From positions 1 through 64,000 of the forward strand of contig CAZTQN010000003.1 of the NCBI GenBank assembly GCA_964615765.1: a stretch of 64,000 bases of DNA. Direction: 5' to 3'. The notes below the pieces were generated by a model. It did not search any database and was not told the DNA's origin. It worked only from the letters and a program-made list of their open reading frames with translations. The DNA is from CAZTQN01 sp964615765. Lineage in GTDB: Bacteria; Planctomycetota; Phycisphaerae; Phycisphaerales; UBA1924. The position numbers were made by a program, and so were the translations under genes. Below are positions 51,530 to 61,800 of the stretch, piece by piece (the first letter of the stretch is position 1; every line of letters starts with the position of its first letter).

Positions 51530-52756
51530 TTACTTGACAAGTGAACTCATCTTGAAGATCGGAAGGATGATCGCCATCGCGATGAAGCCGACGACCGTCC
51601 CCATCACAATGATCATGATCGGTTCGATCAGCGACGTCACCGCCTTTATCCGGTCCTTCAGCATCTTCTGATAAAACGCCGAGATCTCGTCCAGCACCTC
51701 GCCCAGCTTGCCCGACTCCTCGCCCGCGGACACCATCTGCACCACGGCCGATGGCAGCAGCGTCGTCTTCGTCAGCGGCTGCGCGATCTTTTTCCCCTGC
51801 TTGACGCTCGAGTACACCGACCGCCACATCGCCCGGTACAGCCGGTTGCCCGCGATGTCGCCGGTGATCGCCAGCGTGTCGAGCATCGGCACGCCCGCGT
51901 TGATGAGCTGGCCCATCGTGTGCAGCGATCGGGAGATGTACAGGGCCCGGAACATCTGCTTGACGACCGGCACCGTGAGGCGCATCTTGTCAAACCAGAG
52001 CCCGCCGACCTCCGTCTTGTTGAACGCGAACGTCCCGCCGACGAGCGCGACGAGACCCGCGATCACGAAGTACCAGTTGGCGACCATGAAGTCCGAGAGT
52101 CCCATCAGGAACTTCGTGGCCCAGGGCAGCACGTCCTCCTTGCCCTGGAACACGCCGCGGAACTTCGGGAGCACGAACGTGAGCAGGAAGATGGTGACGC
52201 CGATCGCCATCGTCCCGATGATGCCGGGGTAGATCGAGGCGCCGATGACCATCTTGCGGGTCTCGATCTCCTGGGCGATGTAGCCGGCGATGCGGTCGAG
52301 CATCTTGGCGAACGAGCCGGACATTTCCGACGCGCGCACCATGTTGACGTACAGCGGCCCGAACAGCTTCGGGTGCCGCATCAGCGCCTCGGAGAACTGC
52401 TTGCCGCCCTCGACATCCGCCTTGATGGACAGAATCACCTTGCGGAAGTTGGGGTGGGCCGTCTGATCGGCGATGCCGTCGAGCGCCTGGCGCAGGTTGA
52501 TCCCGGCCCGCACCATGACGGCGAGCTGCTGGGTGAACTCCAGCACGTGCTTCTGCTTGGGCTTGCCGGCGTTGAGTTCCTTCAGGCGCTCGCTCAGCCC
52601 GCTGCCCGCGGCGGCTGCGACCACCGGCGAGACGCTGAGCACCCGGTGCCCCTGGTTGCGCAGCACGTTAGCCGCCGTCGTCACGTTGTCCGCGACGACC
52701 ACGCCCATCTGCACCTCGCCCGACGCCGTCTTGACCTGGTATCGATAGTTGGGCAT
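51530..52756 (-). CDS. Type II secretion / type IV pilus inner-membrane platform protein (GspF/PilC family)
   Basis: A 408-residue protein with two T2SSF repeats: FTQQLAVMVRAGINLRQALDGI, then IEPIMIIVMGTVVGFIAMAIILPIF at the end. Membrane segments are near 175-200, 225-245 and 380-400. It anchors the pilus or pseudopilus machine in the inner membrane. It is 119 bases after the pilT stop and 25 bases before the PilV-like gene, in the same operon. Confidence 0.94.
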   Translation of the reverse strand: MPNYRYQVKTASGEVQMGVVVADNVTTAANVLRNQGHRVLSVSPVVAAAAGSGLSERLKELNAGKPKQKHVLEFTQQLAVMVRAGINLRQALDGIADQTAHPNFRKVILSIKADVEGGKQFSEALMRHPKLFGPLYVNMVRASEMSGSFAKMLDRIAGYIAQEIETRKMVIGASIYPGIIGTMAIGVTIFLLTFVLPKFRGVFQGKEDVLPWATKFLMGLSDFMVANWYFVIAGLVALVGGTFAFNKTEVGGLWFDKMRLTVPVVKQMFRALYISRSLHTMGQLINAGVPMLDTLAITGDIAGNRLYRAMWRSVYSSVKQGKKIAQPLTKTTLLPSAVVQMVSAGEESGKLGEVLDEISAFYQKMLKDRIKAVTSLIEPIMIIVMGTVVGFIAMAIILPIFKMSSLVK

Positions 52757-52875
52757 GTGGCTCGCGACGAAGGTTCGGATGACGCGCTGCGCGGGGCCCT
52801 GGGCCCGCCCCGCCTGGCGTCAAGTGTCCGGCTTCGCCCTCCTTTGAGAGATCGGTCCGTGTGGGTCCTGCCCGT

Positions 52876-53937
52876 TTACGCCACCAGCATGCGCTCGAGC
52901 TTGTCGGGGAACGCCGCCTGCGCGATGGCGTCCTCGCGGCTGATGAACCCGTTGAAGTACTGCTCCGCGATCGACGTATCCAGGCTCACCATCCCCAGCG
53001 CCCGGTTCGTCTCGATCACGTTCGGGATTTCGAACGACCGGTTCTCGCGGATCAGGTTCCGCACCGCCGGGGTGCACAGCAGCACCTCGACCGCCGGCAC
53101 CATCCCCGGCTTGTCGATGCGGCTGAACAGCGTCTGGCTGATCACCGCCTGCAGCGTGTTCGCCAGCATCGAGCGGATCTGGTTCTGCTGACCCGCCGGG
53201 TACATGTCGATGATGCGCTCGACCGTCTGCGAGGCGTTGACGGTGTGCAGCGTCGAGAGCACAAGGTGCCCCGTCTCGGCCGCCGAGATCGCCAGGGCCG
53301 TCGTCTCCAGGTCGCGCATTTCGCCGACCAGGATGATGTCCGGGTCCTGACGCAGCGCGTGCTTCAAGCCCGACGCGAAGCTCGGCATGTCCGCCCCGAG
53401 CTCACGCTGCTCGATCAGGCAGCGGTTCGACACGAACGCGTATTCGACCGGGTCTTCCAGCGTGATGATGTGCTTGCGATACCGCTCGTTCATCGCCTGG
53501 ATCATCGCGGCAAGCGTCGTCGACTTACCCGAACCCGTATCCCCCGTCACCAGCACCAGCCCGCGCGGCAGATACGTCAACCGCGCGATCACCTCCGGCA
53601 GGTTCAGATTCGCCAAGGGCGGCACCTTGGTCTTGATCATGCGCATCGCGATCGCCGACGTCGCGCGCTGGTAGTGGGCGTTCACGCGGTAGCGGGCCTT
53701 GCCCTCCCACTGGTACGAGAAGTCCGAGTCCTTCAACTGCTCGAACTTCGTGAACGCTTCCTTGCTCGCCATCTCCTGCACGAAGGCCTTGACGGTCTCC
53801 GGCGCCAGCACGGGCATGTCCATCGGCACCATGACCTGGTGCACACGCATCATCGGCACGTGCCCGGAGACCAGGTGCACGTCGGAGGCGTCGCTCTGCA
53901 TCGCGTGCTGAAGAATGTCGGTCAACTTCATCGTCAT
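52876..53937 (-). CDS. pilT: Type IV pilus retraction ATPase PilT
   Basis: A 353-residue secretion ATPase. ASDVHLVSG at the start, Walker A TGDTGSGKST (131-140), the Asp-box IITLEDPVEYAF, Walker B DIILVGEMRD and the His box GHLVLSTLHT with NAAS-like NASQTVERIID are all PilT-type, and it lacks the N-terminal domain of PilB. It depolymerises pili. GGAGG at 53944-53948 lies six bases before ATG 53937. No pilB is found in the window. Confidence 0.95.
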   Translation of the reverse strand: MTMKLTDILQHAMQSDASDVHLVSGHVPMMRVHQVMVPMDMPVLAPETVKAFVQEMASKEAFTKFEQLKDSDFSYQWEGKARYRVNAHYQRATSAIAMRMIKTKVPPLANLNLPEVIARLTYLPRGLVLVTGDTGSGKSTTLAAMIQAMNERYRKHIITLEDPVEYAFVSNRCLIEQRELGADMPSFASGLKHALRQDPDIILVGEMRDLETTALAISAAETGHLVLSTLHTVNASQTVERIIDMYPAGQQNQIRSMLANTLQAVISQTLFSRIDKPGMVPAVEVLLCTPAVRNLIRENRSFEIPNVIETNRALGMVSLDTSIAEQYFNGFISREDAIAQAAFPDKLERMLVA

Positions 53938-54102
53938 CGCGGGCCTCCGCGCATTGCGCGTGGGTACTTCCCGCGGCGGCGAGCCCGGACCACACCGGCC
54001 GCGCACCACGGGACACCGCGTCCATCGACCCGCCCGCCCACCATGTTGATCGGACGCTGCCCGCCCGGCCCTCGGCCTGTGCCGACTGCAACGATCGACG
54101 GG

Positions 54103-54558
54103 TTATCGCACCCGCGCCGCGTCCCGCGCCGCCACCGCCAACTGATCACACCGCTCGTTCTCCGGGTGGTCGTTATGCCCGCGAACCCAGTGGAACGTCA
54201 CCGCGTGCCGGGCCACCAGCTCGTCCAACTGCACCCACAGGTCCTGGTTCTTGACCGGCTTCTTGTCCGCCGTCTTCCACCCCTTGGCTTTCCACCCGGC
54301 CATCCACTCCTTCAGCCCCTTGAGGACGTACTGGGAGTCCGACCACAGCTCGACGCGGCTCTCGGACTTCAGCGCCTCAAGCCCGCGGATAACCGCCATG
54401 AGTTCCATGCGGTTGTTGGTCGTCTGGGCCTCGCCCCCGGATTCCTCGCGCTCGGCCCCGCTTGCGGGGTGCCGCAGGATGTAGGCCCACCCGCCCGGCC
54501 CGGGGTTGCCGGAGCAGGCGCCGTCGGTGAAGAGCAGAACGTGCGGGGCGTCGGGCAT
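54103..54558 (-). CDS. rnhA: Ribonuclease HI
   Basis: Cuts the RNA strand of RNA-DNA hybrids. The 151-residue protein has the catalytic Asp12 (FTDGACSGNPGPGGW), Glu52 (NNRMELMAV), Asp74 (SDSQYV), His128 (VRGHND) and Asp138, with the basic handle WMAGWKAKGWKTADKKPVKN. Met1 at 54558 starts right at the conserved core; a longer frame upstream adds unrelated residues. It lies between pilT and the dockerin-type genes. Confidence 0.96.
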   Translation of the reverse strand: MPDAPHVLLFTDGACSGNPGPGGWAYILRHPASGAEREESGGEAQTTNNRMELMAVIRGLEALKSESRVELWSDSQYVLKGLKEWMAGWKAKGWKTADKKPVKNQDLWVQLDELVARHAVTFHWVRGHNDHPENERCDQLAVAARDAARVR

Positions 54559-54631
54559 CGCGGCGAGTCTACGGCCCGGCGCCCCCGGCGGGTCGAGCGG
54601 ACCCGCCGGCTCGCCCGTCAGCCCACGCGCC

Positions 54632-55885
54632 TCAGCACCCGCCCGTCCACGCGCCGATGAACGCCAGCACGTCGTCAACGCTGAGCGCCCCCGACCGGTT
54701 GAAGTCGGCCTCCGGCAACCCAGCGAACCACGCGTTGATGAACTGCAGCACGTCCGTCACCGCCGCGACGCCGTCGTAGTTCACGTCCGCGCGGCAAGCG
54801 TTGCAGCCGGTGACGGCGAGGACACCATTACTCTGCGGAATGAACAAGACCTCGGGCCCTGAGGGGGCGAGACGACCGACACCGAGGCCGATTTGAAGAA
54901 AGCTCCGATCGTATCCGAGCGAGAGATTCAGCACTGTTGAGAATCGTCCATCTCGGAGTCTCATCAAGCTGTCCGACGTCACTGCGTAGAGCTCGCGTCC
55001 ACGGCCACTCCCATCGTCGAACTGAGCAAAGCCGAACGCCACTTTGTAAATGGCTGGTGAATTCCACCGGTCATCGACGCCGTTCCAATCTGTCCCCGTC
55101 CAGCGCACGATCTGAGAATATCGAACGGAAGAAGTCGTCAACAAGTGCCCCGACACGTAGAGTTGCGAGCCCGTGCCGTCATCGAAAGCGGTCGCCGTTT
55201 TCAACCAGTCGCTTAAGCCAGGAACCACCTGCCACTCGGTTCCATCCCATCGCAGAACCCCCGAGCGACTCGCGGCATACAAAGTTGCCTGGATCGGGCC
55301 CGGACCATCGGGGTCAAGCGAGACCAGCGACTGCACGAAGGCATTCGTAGTTGTGCCCATCCGCTCCCAAGCCGACCCGTTCAATCGCCACGCCACGCCC
55401 TGAGCACCGAAGGCGCCCGAAGCGACAAGGAATGACCCCGACGCATCGGTGTGGCGCGTAATCGCGTCGATCTGACGAGGTGCGGTCGGAGAAATCGCCT
55501 CCCACCGCTGCAGCGAACTCGACCAGCGCAAGACGTGGCGCGCGGCAACCAGCAGCGAGGATTGTCCCTGCGCATCCGTATCAAGGAGAAATGCGTGCGC
55601 GTCTGCCCCGCCCGTGTTTGGGGCCTCGGTTGTCCGCCGCCACACACCATCCAACCCGCGACGGTGTACCGTGACATTGTCGCTATTTCCCGCATAGATC
55701 GCTGGGCCGCTGCCATCATCGAAGACGACGGTAGCGATGGTGTGAAAACTACTGCCGGGAATCCGCAGTTCCCGGCTGGTTAGCGCACACTGCCCCGCCG
55801 CCTGTCCGGCGGTCGCGCCCAGCAGCGCACCAACCGCCGCCATCGTCGTGATCATCCGCTCCGCCTGACCTTGCTTGATCCGCAT
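54632..55885 (-). CDS. Secreted beta-propeller-like protein with dockerin-like C-terminus, paralogue 1
   Basis: A 417-residue exported protein. The signal (MITTMAAVGALLGATAGQAAG) is followed by about 330 residues of WxxxG-type repeats (VHRRGLDGVWRRT, WRLNGSAWERMG, LRWDGTEWQVVPGL, VRWTGTDWNGVDD) with the look of a beta propeller. The end is dockerin-like: DVNYDGVAAVTD and DFNRSGALSVDD calcium loops, stop after GGC. Perfect ribosome site GGAGGTGAT lies before ATG 55885. It shares high identity with the next two genes. Confidence 0.9.
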   Translation of the reverse strand: MRIKQGQAERMITTMAAVGALLGATAGQAAGQCALTSRELRIPGSSFHTIATVVFDDGSGPAIYAGNSDNVTVHRRGLDGVWRRTTEAPNTGGADAHAFLLDTDAQGQSSLLVAARHVLRWSSSLQRWEAISPTAPRQIDAITRHTDASGSFLVASGAFGAQGVAWRLNGSAWERMGTTTNAFVQSLVSLDPDGPGPIQATLYAASRSGVLRWDGTEWQVVPGLSDWLKTATAFDDGTGSQLYVSGHLLTTSSVRYSQIVRWTGTDWNGVDDRWNSPAIYKVAFGFAQFDDGSGRGRELYAVTSDSLMRLRDGRFSTVLNLSLGYDRSFLQIGLGVGRLAPSGPEVLFIPQSNGVLAVTGCNACRADVNYDGVAAVTDVLQFINAWFAGLPEADFNRSGALSVDDVLAFIGAWTGGC

Positions 55886-56041
55886 ATATCACCTCCGCGT
55901 GCGCACGCCGTCGAACCGCGACCACCGCCCCCCGCGCCAACCGTCTTTAAACGCTCGTCGAATCCCTCAGCACCCGCCCGTCCACGCGCTGATGAACGCC
56001 AGCACGTCGTCAACGCTCAGCGCGCCCGACCGGTTGAAGTC
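55806..56041. repeat. Perfect 236-bp direct repeat, copy A
   Basis: Identical to 57174-57409 (offset 1368). It covers the first 80 bases of paralogue 1 (including its signal peptide and ribosome site), the intergenic DNA and the dockerin-like end of paralogue 2. It is the mark of a recent tandem duplication of a 1368-bp unit. Confidence 0.93.
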
Positions 56042-57253
56042 GGCCTCCGGCAAACCCGCGAACCACGCGTTGATGAACTGCAGCACGTCCGTCACCGCGG
56101 CGATTCCGTCGTAGTTGACGTCCGCGGGGCACGCGTTGCACCCCGTGATGGCCGCGACTCCGCCGACCTGCGGGATGAACAGCACTTCGAGCCCGCCCGG
56201 CGCGAAGCGACCGACGCCCAACCCGTACTGCACGTACGCGGTGGCCGCCGGGTTGGTGGCGATGGGGTGCACCAGCGAGAACTGCCCATCGCGCAGGCGG
56301 ACCACGCCGTCGATCGTTTGGGCATAGAGCTCTCGCCCGCGCCCGCTGCCGTCGTCGAACTGGCCGAACCCGTACGCCGACCCGAGACTCTGCATGGTCG
56401 AGCCAGCGCGGTTGTCGACACCCTCCCAGGCGCTGCCGGTCCAGCGAGCGACGGAGGTGTTGCGCGTCAGCGCAAGGCCGCTGAAGTGACCGGAGACGTA
56501 GAGCCGCGGGCCGCCGCCATCATCGAACGCGATGCCCGTGTTGGACCAATTGCCCAGCCCCGGCAGGCCTTGCCACTCGGTCCCGTCCCACCGCGCGACC
56601 GAAGCGCCCGATGGCCCGCTGCGACCCACGGCGTAGAGCGTTGCTGCGCCGGGTCCAGCGCCGTCCTCGTCGACCGACACCAGCGCCTGCACCTGCATCG
56701 TCGTGCGCGTGCCCATGCGCTCCCAGACGCCACCGTTCAGCCGCCAGGCCACGCCCTGCGGCGAGGAGTTGATGCCGGACGCGACCAGGAATGAGCCGGT
56801 CGAGTCGGTATGCCGCGTGAGCGTTTCGATCGTTCGCGGAGCGGGCGGCGAGATCGACTCCCACTGCTGCAGGACCCCGGACCATCGCACCACCCGGCTC
56901 GACCCGGTCAGCAGCGACGTCGTTCCCTGCGGATCGGTGTCGACGAGGAACGCACGAGCGGGCCCGAACGTCGCGCCCGGCGCGACGGCGGTCGCTCGCC
57001 ACACCCCGTCCAACCCGCGACGACGCACGCTCACGCCGCCCACCGGCTGAAAGGCGCCCGCGAAAATCGCCGGGCCCGTGCCGTCGTCGTACACGACGCT
57101 GGCGATGCTGGACGTCGTCAGGCCCTGCAGACGGAGCAGGCGGCTGCTCAGCGGGCACTGCCCCGCCGCCTGCCCGGCGGTCGCGCCCAGCAGCGCACCA
57201 ACCGCCGCCATCGTCGTGATCATCCGCTCCGCCTGACCTTGCTTGATCCGCAT
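55967..57253 (-). CDS. Secreted beta-propeller-like protein with dockerin-like C-terminus, paralogue 2
   Basis: A 428-residue paralogue of the gene at 54632, with the same signal peptide sequence, ribosome site GGAGGTGAT (57256-57264) and C-terminal dockerin-like loops (DVNYDGIAAVTD, DFNRSGALSVDD). The repeat region differs: GGVWERMGTRTTMQVQALV, SGHFSGLALTRNT. The middle has diverged far more than the two ends, which suggests gene conversion at the ends or selection for change in the middle. Confidence 0.9.
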   Translation of the reverse strand: MRIKQGQAERMITTMAAVGALLGATAGQAAGQCPLSSRLLRLQGLTTSSIASVVYDDGTGPAIFAGAFQPVGGVSVRRRGLDGVWRATAVAPGATFGPARAFLVDTDPQGTTSLLTGSSRVVRWSGVLQQWESISPPAPRTIETLTRHTDSTGSFLVASGINSSPQGVAWRLNGGVWERMGTRTTMQVQALVSVDEDGAGPGAATLYAVGRSGPSGASVARWDGTEWQGLPGLGNWSNTGIAFDDGGGPRLYVSGHFSGLALTRNTSVARWTGSAWEGVDNRAGSTMQSLGSAYGFGQFDDGSGRGRELYAQTIDGVVRLRDGQFSLVHPIATNPAATAYVQYGLGVGRFAPGGLEVLFIPQVGGVAAITGCNACPADVNYDGIAAVTDVLQFINAWFAGLPEADFNRSGALSVDDVLAFISAWTGGC

Positions 57254-57409
57254 ATATCACCTCCGCGTGCGCACGCCGTCGAACCGCGACCACCGCCCCC
57301 CGCGCCAACCGTCTTTAAACGCTCGTCGAATCCCTCAGCACCCGCCCGTCCACGCGCTGATGAACGCCAGCACGTCGTCAACGCTCAGCGCGCCCGACCG
57401 GTTGAAGTC
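57174..57409. repeat. Perfect 236-bp direct repeat, copy B
   Basis: Identical to copy A at 55806-56041. It covers the start of paralogue 2, the spacer and the dockerin-like end of paralogue 3. Confidence 0.93.
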
Positions 57410-58624
57410 AGCCTCCGGCAACCCGGCGAACCAGGCGTTGATGAACTGCAGCACGTCCGTCACCGCGGCGACGCCGTCGTAGTTCACGTCCGCAGCGCAG
57501 GCGTTGCAGCCGGTGACGGCGAGGACATTGCCTCGTTGCGGAATGAGCAGAACTTCGGGTCCGGAAAGGGCCAAGCGGCCGACACCAAGGCCGTGTTGGA
57601 GGTAGCCGCCGCTCGTAGATGGGGTCATCGCGATCGCGAGAACGGTCGAGAACTGCCCGTGGCGCAGGCGCACCAAGGTGCGCGAAGTGGCCGCGTACAG
57701 CTCGCGCCCGTTCCCGCTGCCATCATCAAACAGCGCGAAGCCATAGGCCTCTTCATACTGCGTCGGTGAGCCTGGTCGGTCGTCGACACCTTCCCAGGCT
57801 GATCCCGTCCAGCGCGCGACGTGAGTGTTCCGGACCAGCGGCGAGGAGACAAGGTGCCCCGAGACGAAAAGACGCCGGCCCGTTCCATCATCGAATGCGG
57901 TCGCAGTCTTCAGCCACGTGTTCATCCCCGGCACGGCCTGCCACTCGTTTCCATCCCATCGCAGAACGCCGGGGGTGGGCGTCGTTGTGCCACCTCTCCC
58001 CACGGCATACAGGATCGCTGGGCTGGACCCGGGTCCGTCCGGATCAAGAGACACGAGTGATTGCACGTCCAGCCGAGTCGTCGTGCCCATGCGCTCCCAG
58101 ACCGTCCCGTTCAATCGCCACGCCACGCCCTGAGGACCGAACGAGCCCGAGGCGACAAGGTAAGAGCCCGACGTGTCCGTGTGACGCGTGAGCGCCTCGA
58201 TTAGGCGAGGTGCCGGCGGCGAAATCGCCTCCCATCGCTGCAGCGAGCCCGACCATCGCAGCAACTGGCTCGATCCGGCCAGCAGCGACTGAGCCCCTTG
58301 AGAGTCGGTATCGACCAGGAGCGTTCGAACGGGCCCAACGCTCACACCCGGTGCAACCGCCGTCCGCCGCCACACCCCATCTAGCCCGCGGCGATGCACA
58401 ACGACGCCACCGTCGGACGAAGAACTGCCCGCATACATCGCCGCACCGGTGCCGTCATCGAACACGACGCTGGCCATGGTGCCCGAGTTTGACCCCACAA
58501 TCCGAAGTTCCCTGCCGGTCAACGTGCACTGCCCCGCCGCCGGCGCCCCCGCCGCACCCAGCACCCCCCCGACCAGCGCCATCGCTATCATCACCCGGTT
58601 CGTCGTCGTCTGGTTCGCGGCCAT
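57335..58624 (-). CDS. Secreted beta-propeller-like protein with dockerin-like C-terminus, paralogue 3
   Basis: A 429-residue paralogue of the two preceding genes. Its start region is different: MAANQTTTNRVMIAMALVGGVLGAAGAPAAG, with GGAGG six bases before ATG 58624. The C-terminal dockerin-like module is the same as in paralogue 2 over the shared 236 bases. It is the outermost copy and probably holds the promoter of the three, because 217 bases separate it from the purL start. Confidence 0.9.
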   Translation of the reverse strand: MAANQTTTNRVMIAMALVGGVLGAAGAPAAGQCTLTGRELRIVGSNSGTMASVVFDDGTGAAMYAGSSSSDGGVVVHRRGLDGVWRRTAVAPGVSVGPVRTLLVDTDSQGAQSLLAGSSQLLRWSGSLQRWEAISPPAPRLIEALTRHTDTSGSYLVASGSFGPQGVAWRLNGTVWERMGTTTRLDVQSLVSLDPDGPGSSPAILYAVGRGGTTTPTPGVLRWDGNEWQAVPGMNTWLKTATAFDDGTGRRLFVSGHLVSSPLVRNTHVARWTGSAWEGVDDRPGSPTQYEEAYGFALFDDGSGNGRELYAATSRTLVRLRHGQFSTVLAIAMTPSTSGGYLQHGLGVGRLALSGPEVLLIPQRGNVLAVTGCNACAADVNYDGVAAVTDVLQFINAWFAGLPEADFNRSGALSVDDVLAFISAWTGGC

Positions 58625-58841
58625 GGGGGACCTCCGCAAGGTCAACGCACCGGCCGAGCCCGGCCCGATCATCGCCCGACCGCCGAGCCCATCTCGGCAC
58701 GCACGGGCGGCGATCAGCCTGCGCCGGATCGTCACCTCTCAGGCTGGTACGAACCCGTTACGCCCGCCCTGCGCCGCCTGCAGAAAAAAAATCGCTCCGA
58801 CCCTCCCGCGGCTTTCCGGGGCCGGGGTATTACCATCGCCC

Positions 58842-61800
58842 ATGCCCGTTCACCGCATCGAAGTCGCCCCCCTTCCCGGCCGGTCCGACCCGGTCGCCTC
58901 CGCGCTCATCCGCGATGCCGCCGCCCTCGGCGTCCACCTCACCTCCGCCCGGTCCACCCACGTCTATCTCATCGAGCCGCCTCACGATGCGCCGCTCGAC
59001 GCCGCCGGTCTGCGCAGCGTCTGCACCAAGCTCCTCGCCGACCCGGTGCTCGAAGCGGCCTTCGTCGGGGCCTCGCCCGCCGCGCCCGGACATCACATCA
59101 TCGAGGTCCACCCACTCCCGGGGGTGATGGACCCGGTCGCCGAGTCCGTGCAGCGCGCCGTCGCCGACATTCTCGATCTCGAGCACCCGCCGACGATCGC
59201 CACCGGGTGGCGGTACGACCTGTCCGGGCCGGACCTGACGCCGACCTCGGCCCGCGCGTTGGCGGAGCGTCTGCTCGCCAACCCGGTCATCCAGCGCGTG
59301 GTCGATCGCCCGCTGCACCCGTCGGAGTTCCCCGTCAGCCGGGCTCATGACGCGACCGTGCGCGAGGTCCCGTTGACGACGCTCCCGGACGCCGCGCTCG
59401 AGAAGCTCTCGCGCGACGCGCACCTGTTCCTCTCGCTCGACGAGATGAAGGCGATCGCGGCCCACTACCAGGCGGCGGGCCGCGAGCCGCGTGAGATCGA
59501 GCTCGAAACCCTCGCACAAACCTGGTCCGAGCACTGCGTCCACAAGACGCTCAAGAGCACCATCCGCTATCAGAACCAGGCCCCGGCGGGAGGCCGCTGG
59601 GGCGAACGCGCCGACGACTGGGCCAACCGCCCGGGCCACGAGGTTCAGCCCGACGGCTCGATCGTCATCCACAACCTGCTCAAGTCCACCGTCGCCGCGG
59701 CGACCCGCGAGCTCATCGCCTCCGGCGTCGACTGGACGCTCTCGGTCTTCGTCGACAACTCCGGCGTGATCGCCTTCGACGACACCACCGCCGTCTGCGT
59801 CAAGGTCGAAACCCACAACCGCCCCTCCGCGATCGAGCCCTACGGCGGGGCCGCGACCGGCATCGGCGGGTGCATCCGCGACGTCATCGGCACCGGCCTC
59901 GGCGCCCGACCGATCGCCTCCACCGACGTTTTCTGTGTCGCCCCGCCGGATTTCACGCCCGTGCCGGAAGGCTGCCTCCCGCCGCGCCGCATCCTCTCGC
60001 AGGTCGTCGCCGGCGTGCGCGACTACGGCAACCGCATGGGCATCCCCACCGTCTCCGGCGCCGTCGCGTTCGACCCGCGCTACGTCGGCAACCCGCTCGT
60101 CTACTGCGGGTGCATCGGCGTCATGCCGCGCGACCGCGTCAAGGGCGAGGTCCGCCGCGGCGATCTCATCGTCGCGCTCGGCGGGCGCACCGGTCGCGAC
60201 GGGATCCACGGCGCCACCTTCTCCTCCGCCGAAATCTCCCACTCCGCCGCCGACGAGTTCGCCCACGCCGTGCAGATCGGCAACGCCATCACCGAGAAGC
60301 AGCTCCTCGACGCCATCCTCCGCGCCCGCGACGAGCACGACCAGCCGCTGTACTCCGCGCTCACCGACTGCGGCGCCGGCGGCTTCTCCTCCGCCGTCGG
60401 CGAGATGGGCAAGTCGACCGGCGCCACCGTGCACCTCGACCGCGCCCCGCTCAAGTACCCCGGCCTCTCCCCCACCGAGATCTGGATCAGCGAAGCCCAG
60501 GAGCGCATGGTCCTCTCCGTCCCGCAGGATCGCCTCGAGGCGCTCCGCACCATCTGCCGCGAAGAGTCCGTCGATCTCGCCGTGCTGGGCGAGTTCTCAT
60601 CACCCGGCGCACCGGCCGACGATCCGCAGCTCATCCTGAACTTCGCCGGGCGCGAGGTCGGGCGGTTGAGCATGCACCTGCTGCACGAGGGCATCCCGAC
60701 GCCGCGCCGCGAGGCCGTGTGGAACCCGCCCGCCGCAACGCCGAAACCGCCGACAACGTCCGTCGCCGCCACCGCGCCCGCCGCCCCGCACCCGCTGGAC
60801 GCGCTGGTCCGCCTGCTCGGGCACCCCAACATCGCGAGCAAGCACTGGATCATCCGGCAGTACGACCACGAGGTCCGCGCGTCGACCGCGATCAAGCCGC
60901 TCGTCGGCCCGCTGTCGCGCGGCCCGTCCGACGCCGCCGTCATCACGCCCGTCCCCGGCTCCGCCCGCGCCCTGGGCATCTCGTGCGGCTTGCAGACCGC
61001 CGTCGGCGACATCGCCCGCGGCGGCGACCCCTACCACACCGCCCTCAGCGCCATCGACGAGTGCGTGCGCAATCTCGTCTGCGTCGGCGTCGACCCGGAC
61101 CGCATCGCCATCCTCGACAACTTCTGCTGGCCCAGCTGCAAGAAGCCGGACAACCTCGCCGCCCTCGTTCGCGCCTGCGAAGGCTGCTACGACGGCGCCC
61201 TCGCCTACCGCACGCCGTTCGTCTCCGGCAAGGACTCGCTGCACAACGAGTTCACCACGCGCGACGGCCGCACCATCGCCATCCCGCCCACGCTCCTCAT
61301 CACCGGCATCGGCATCCTGCCCGACCTCGCCCGCGCCGTCACCATGGACGCCAAAGAGCCCGGCAACATCGTGCTGCTCGTCGGCCCGAGCGAAGATGCC
61401 AGCACACCCCTGGGCGCCTCGCACTATCAGGAACTCTTCGGCCTCGCCCACTTCTCCACCGCCGAGCAGGCCGCGCTCGCCCGCGTGCCGACCGTCCGTC
61501 TCGGCCCCGGCGGCGGGCCGTCGATCGCCCGCGCCATCGCCAAGGCCGTCGCCTCCGGGCTCGTGCAATCGGCCCACGACGTCTCCGACGGCGGCCCGCT
61601 CACCGCGCTCGCCGAGATGCTCATCGCCGGCTCATCCCCCGCACGCCCGATCGGCGCCACGCTCACGCACCCCGGCGCGGGCGGCCCGCCCGCCAGCCTC
61701 ATTCCCCTCGCCTTCAGCGAAGCGCCGTCACGCTTCCTCCTGGAAGTCCGCCGCCAGGACGCCGACGCCGTCCGCGCGCTGCTCGGCAGCGCCGCGTGCG

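Noticed and set aside
55806..57409. Insertion sequence or integron flanked by direct repeats
   Set aside because: The 236-bp repeats bracket a paralogous gene, and no transposase, integrase or terminal inverted repeats are present.
58830..60434. 534-codon open frame opposite purL
   Set aside because: Antisense to the unmistakable PurL domains and without family features.
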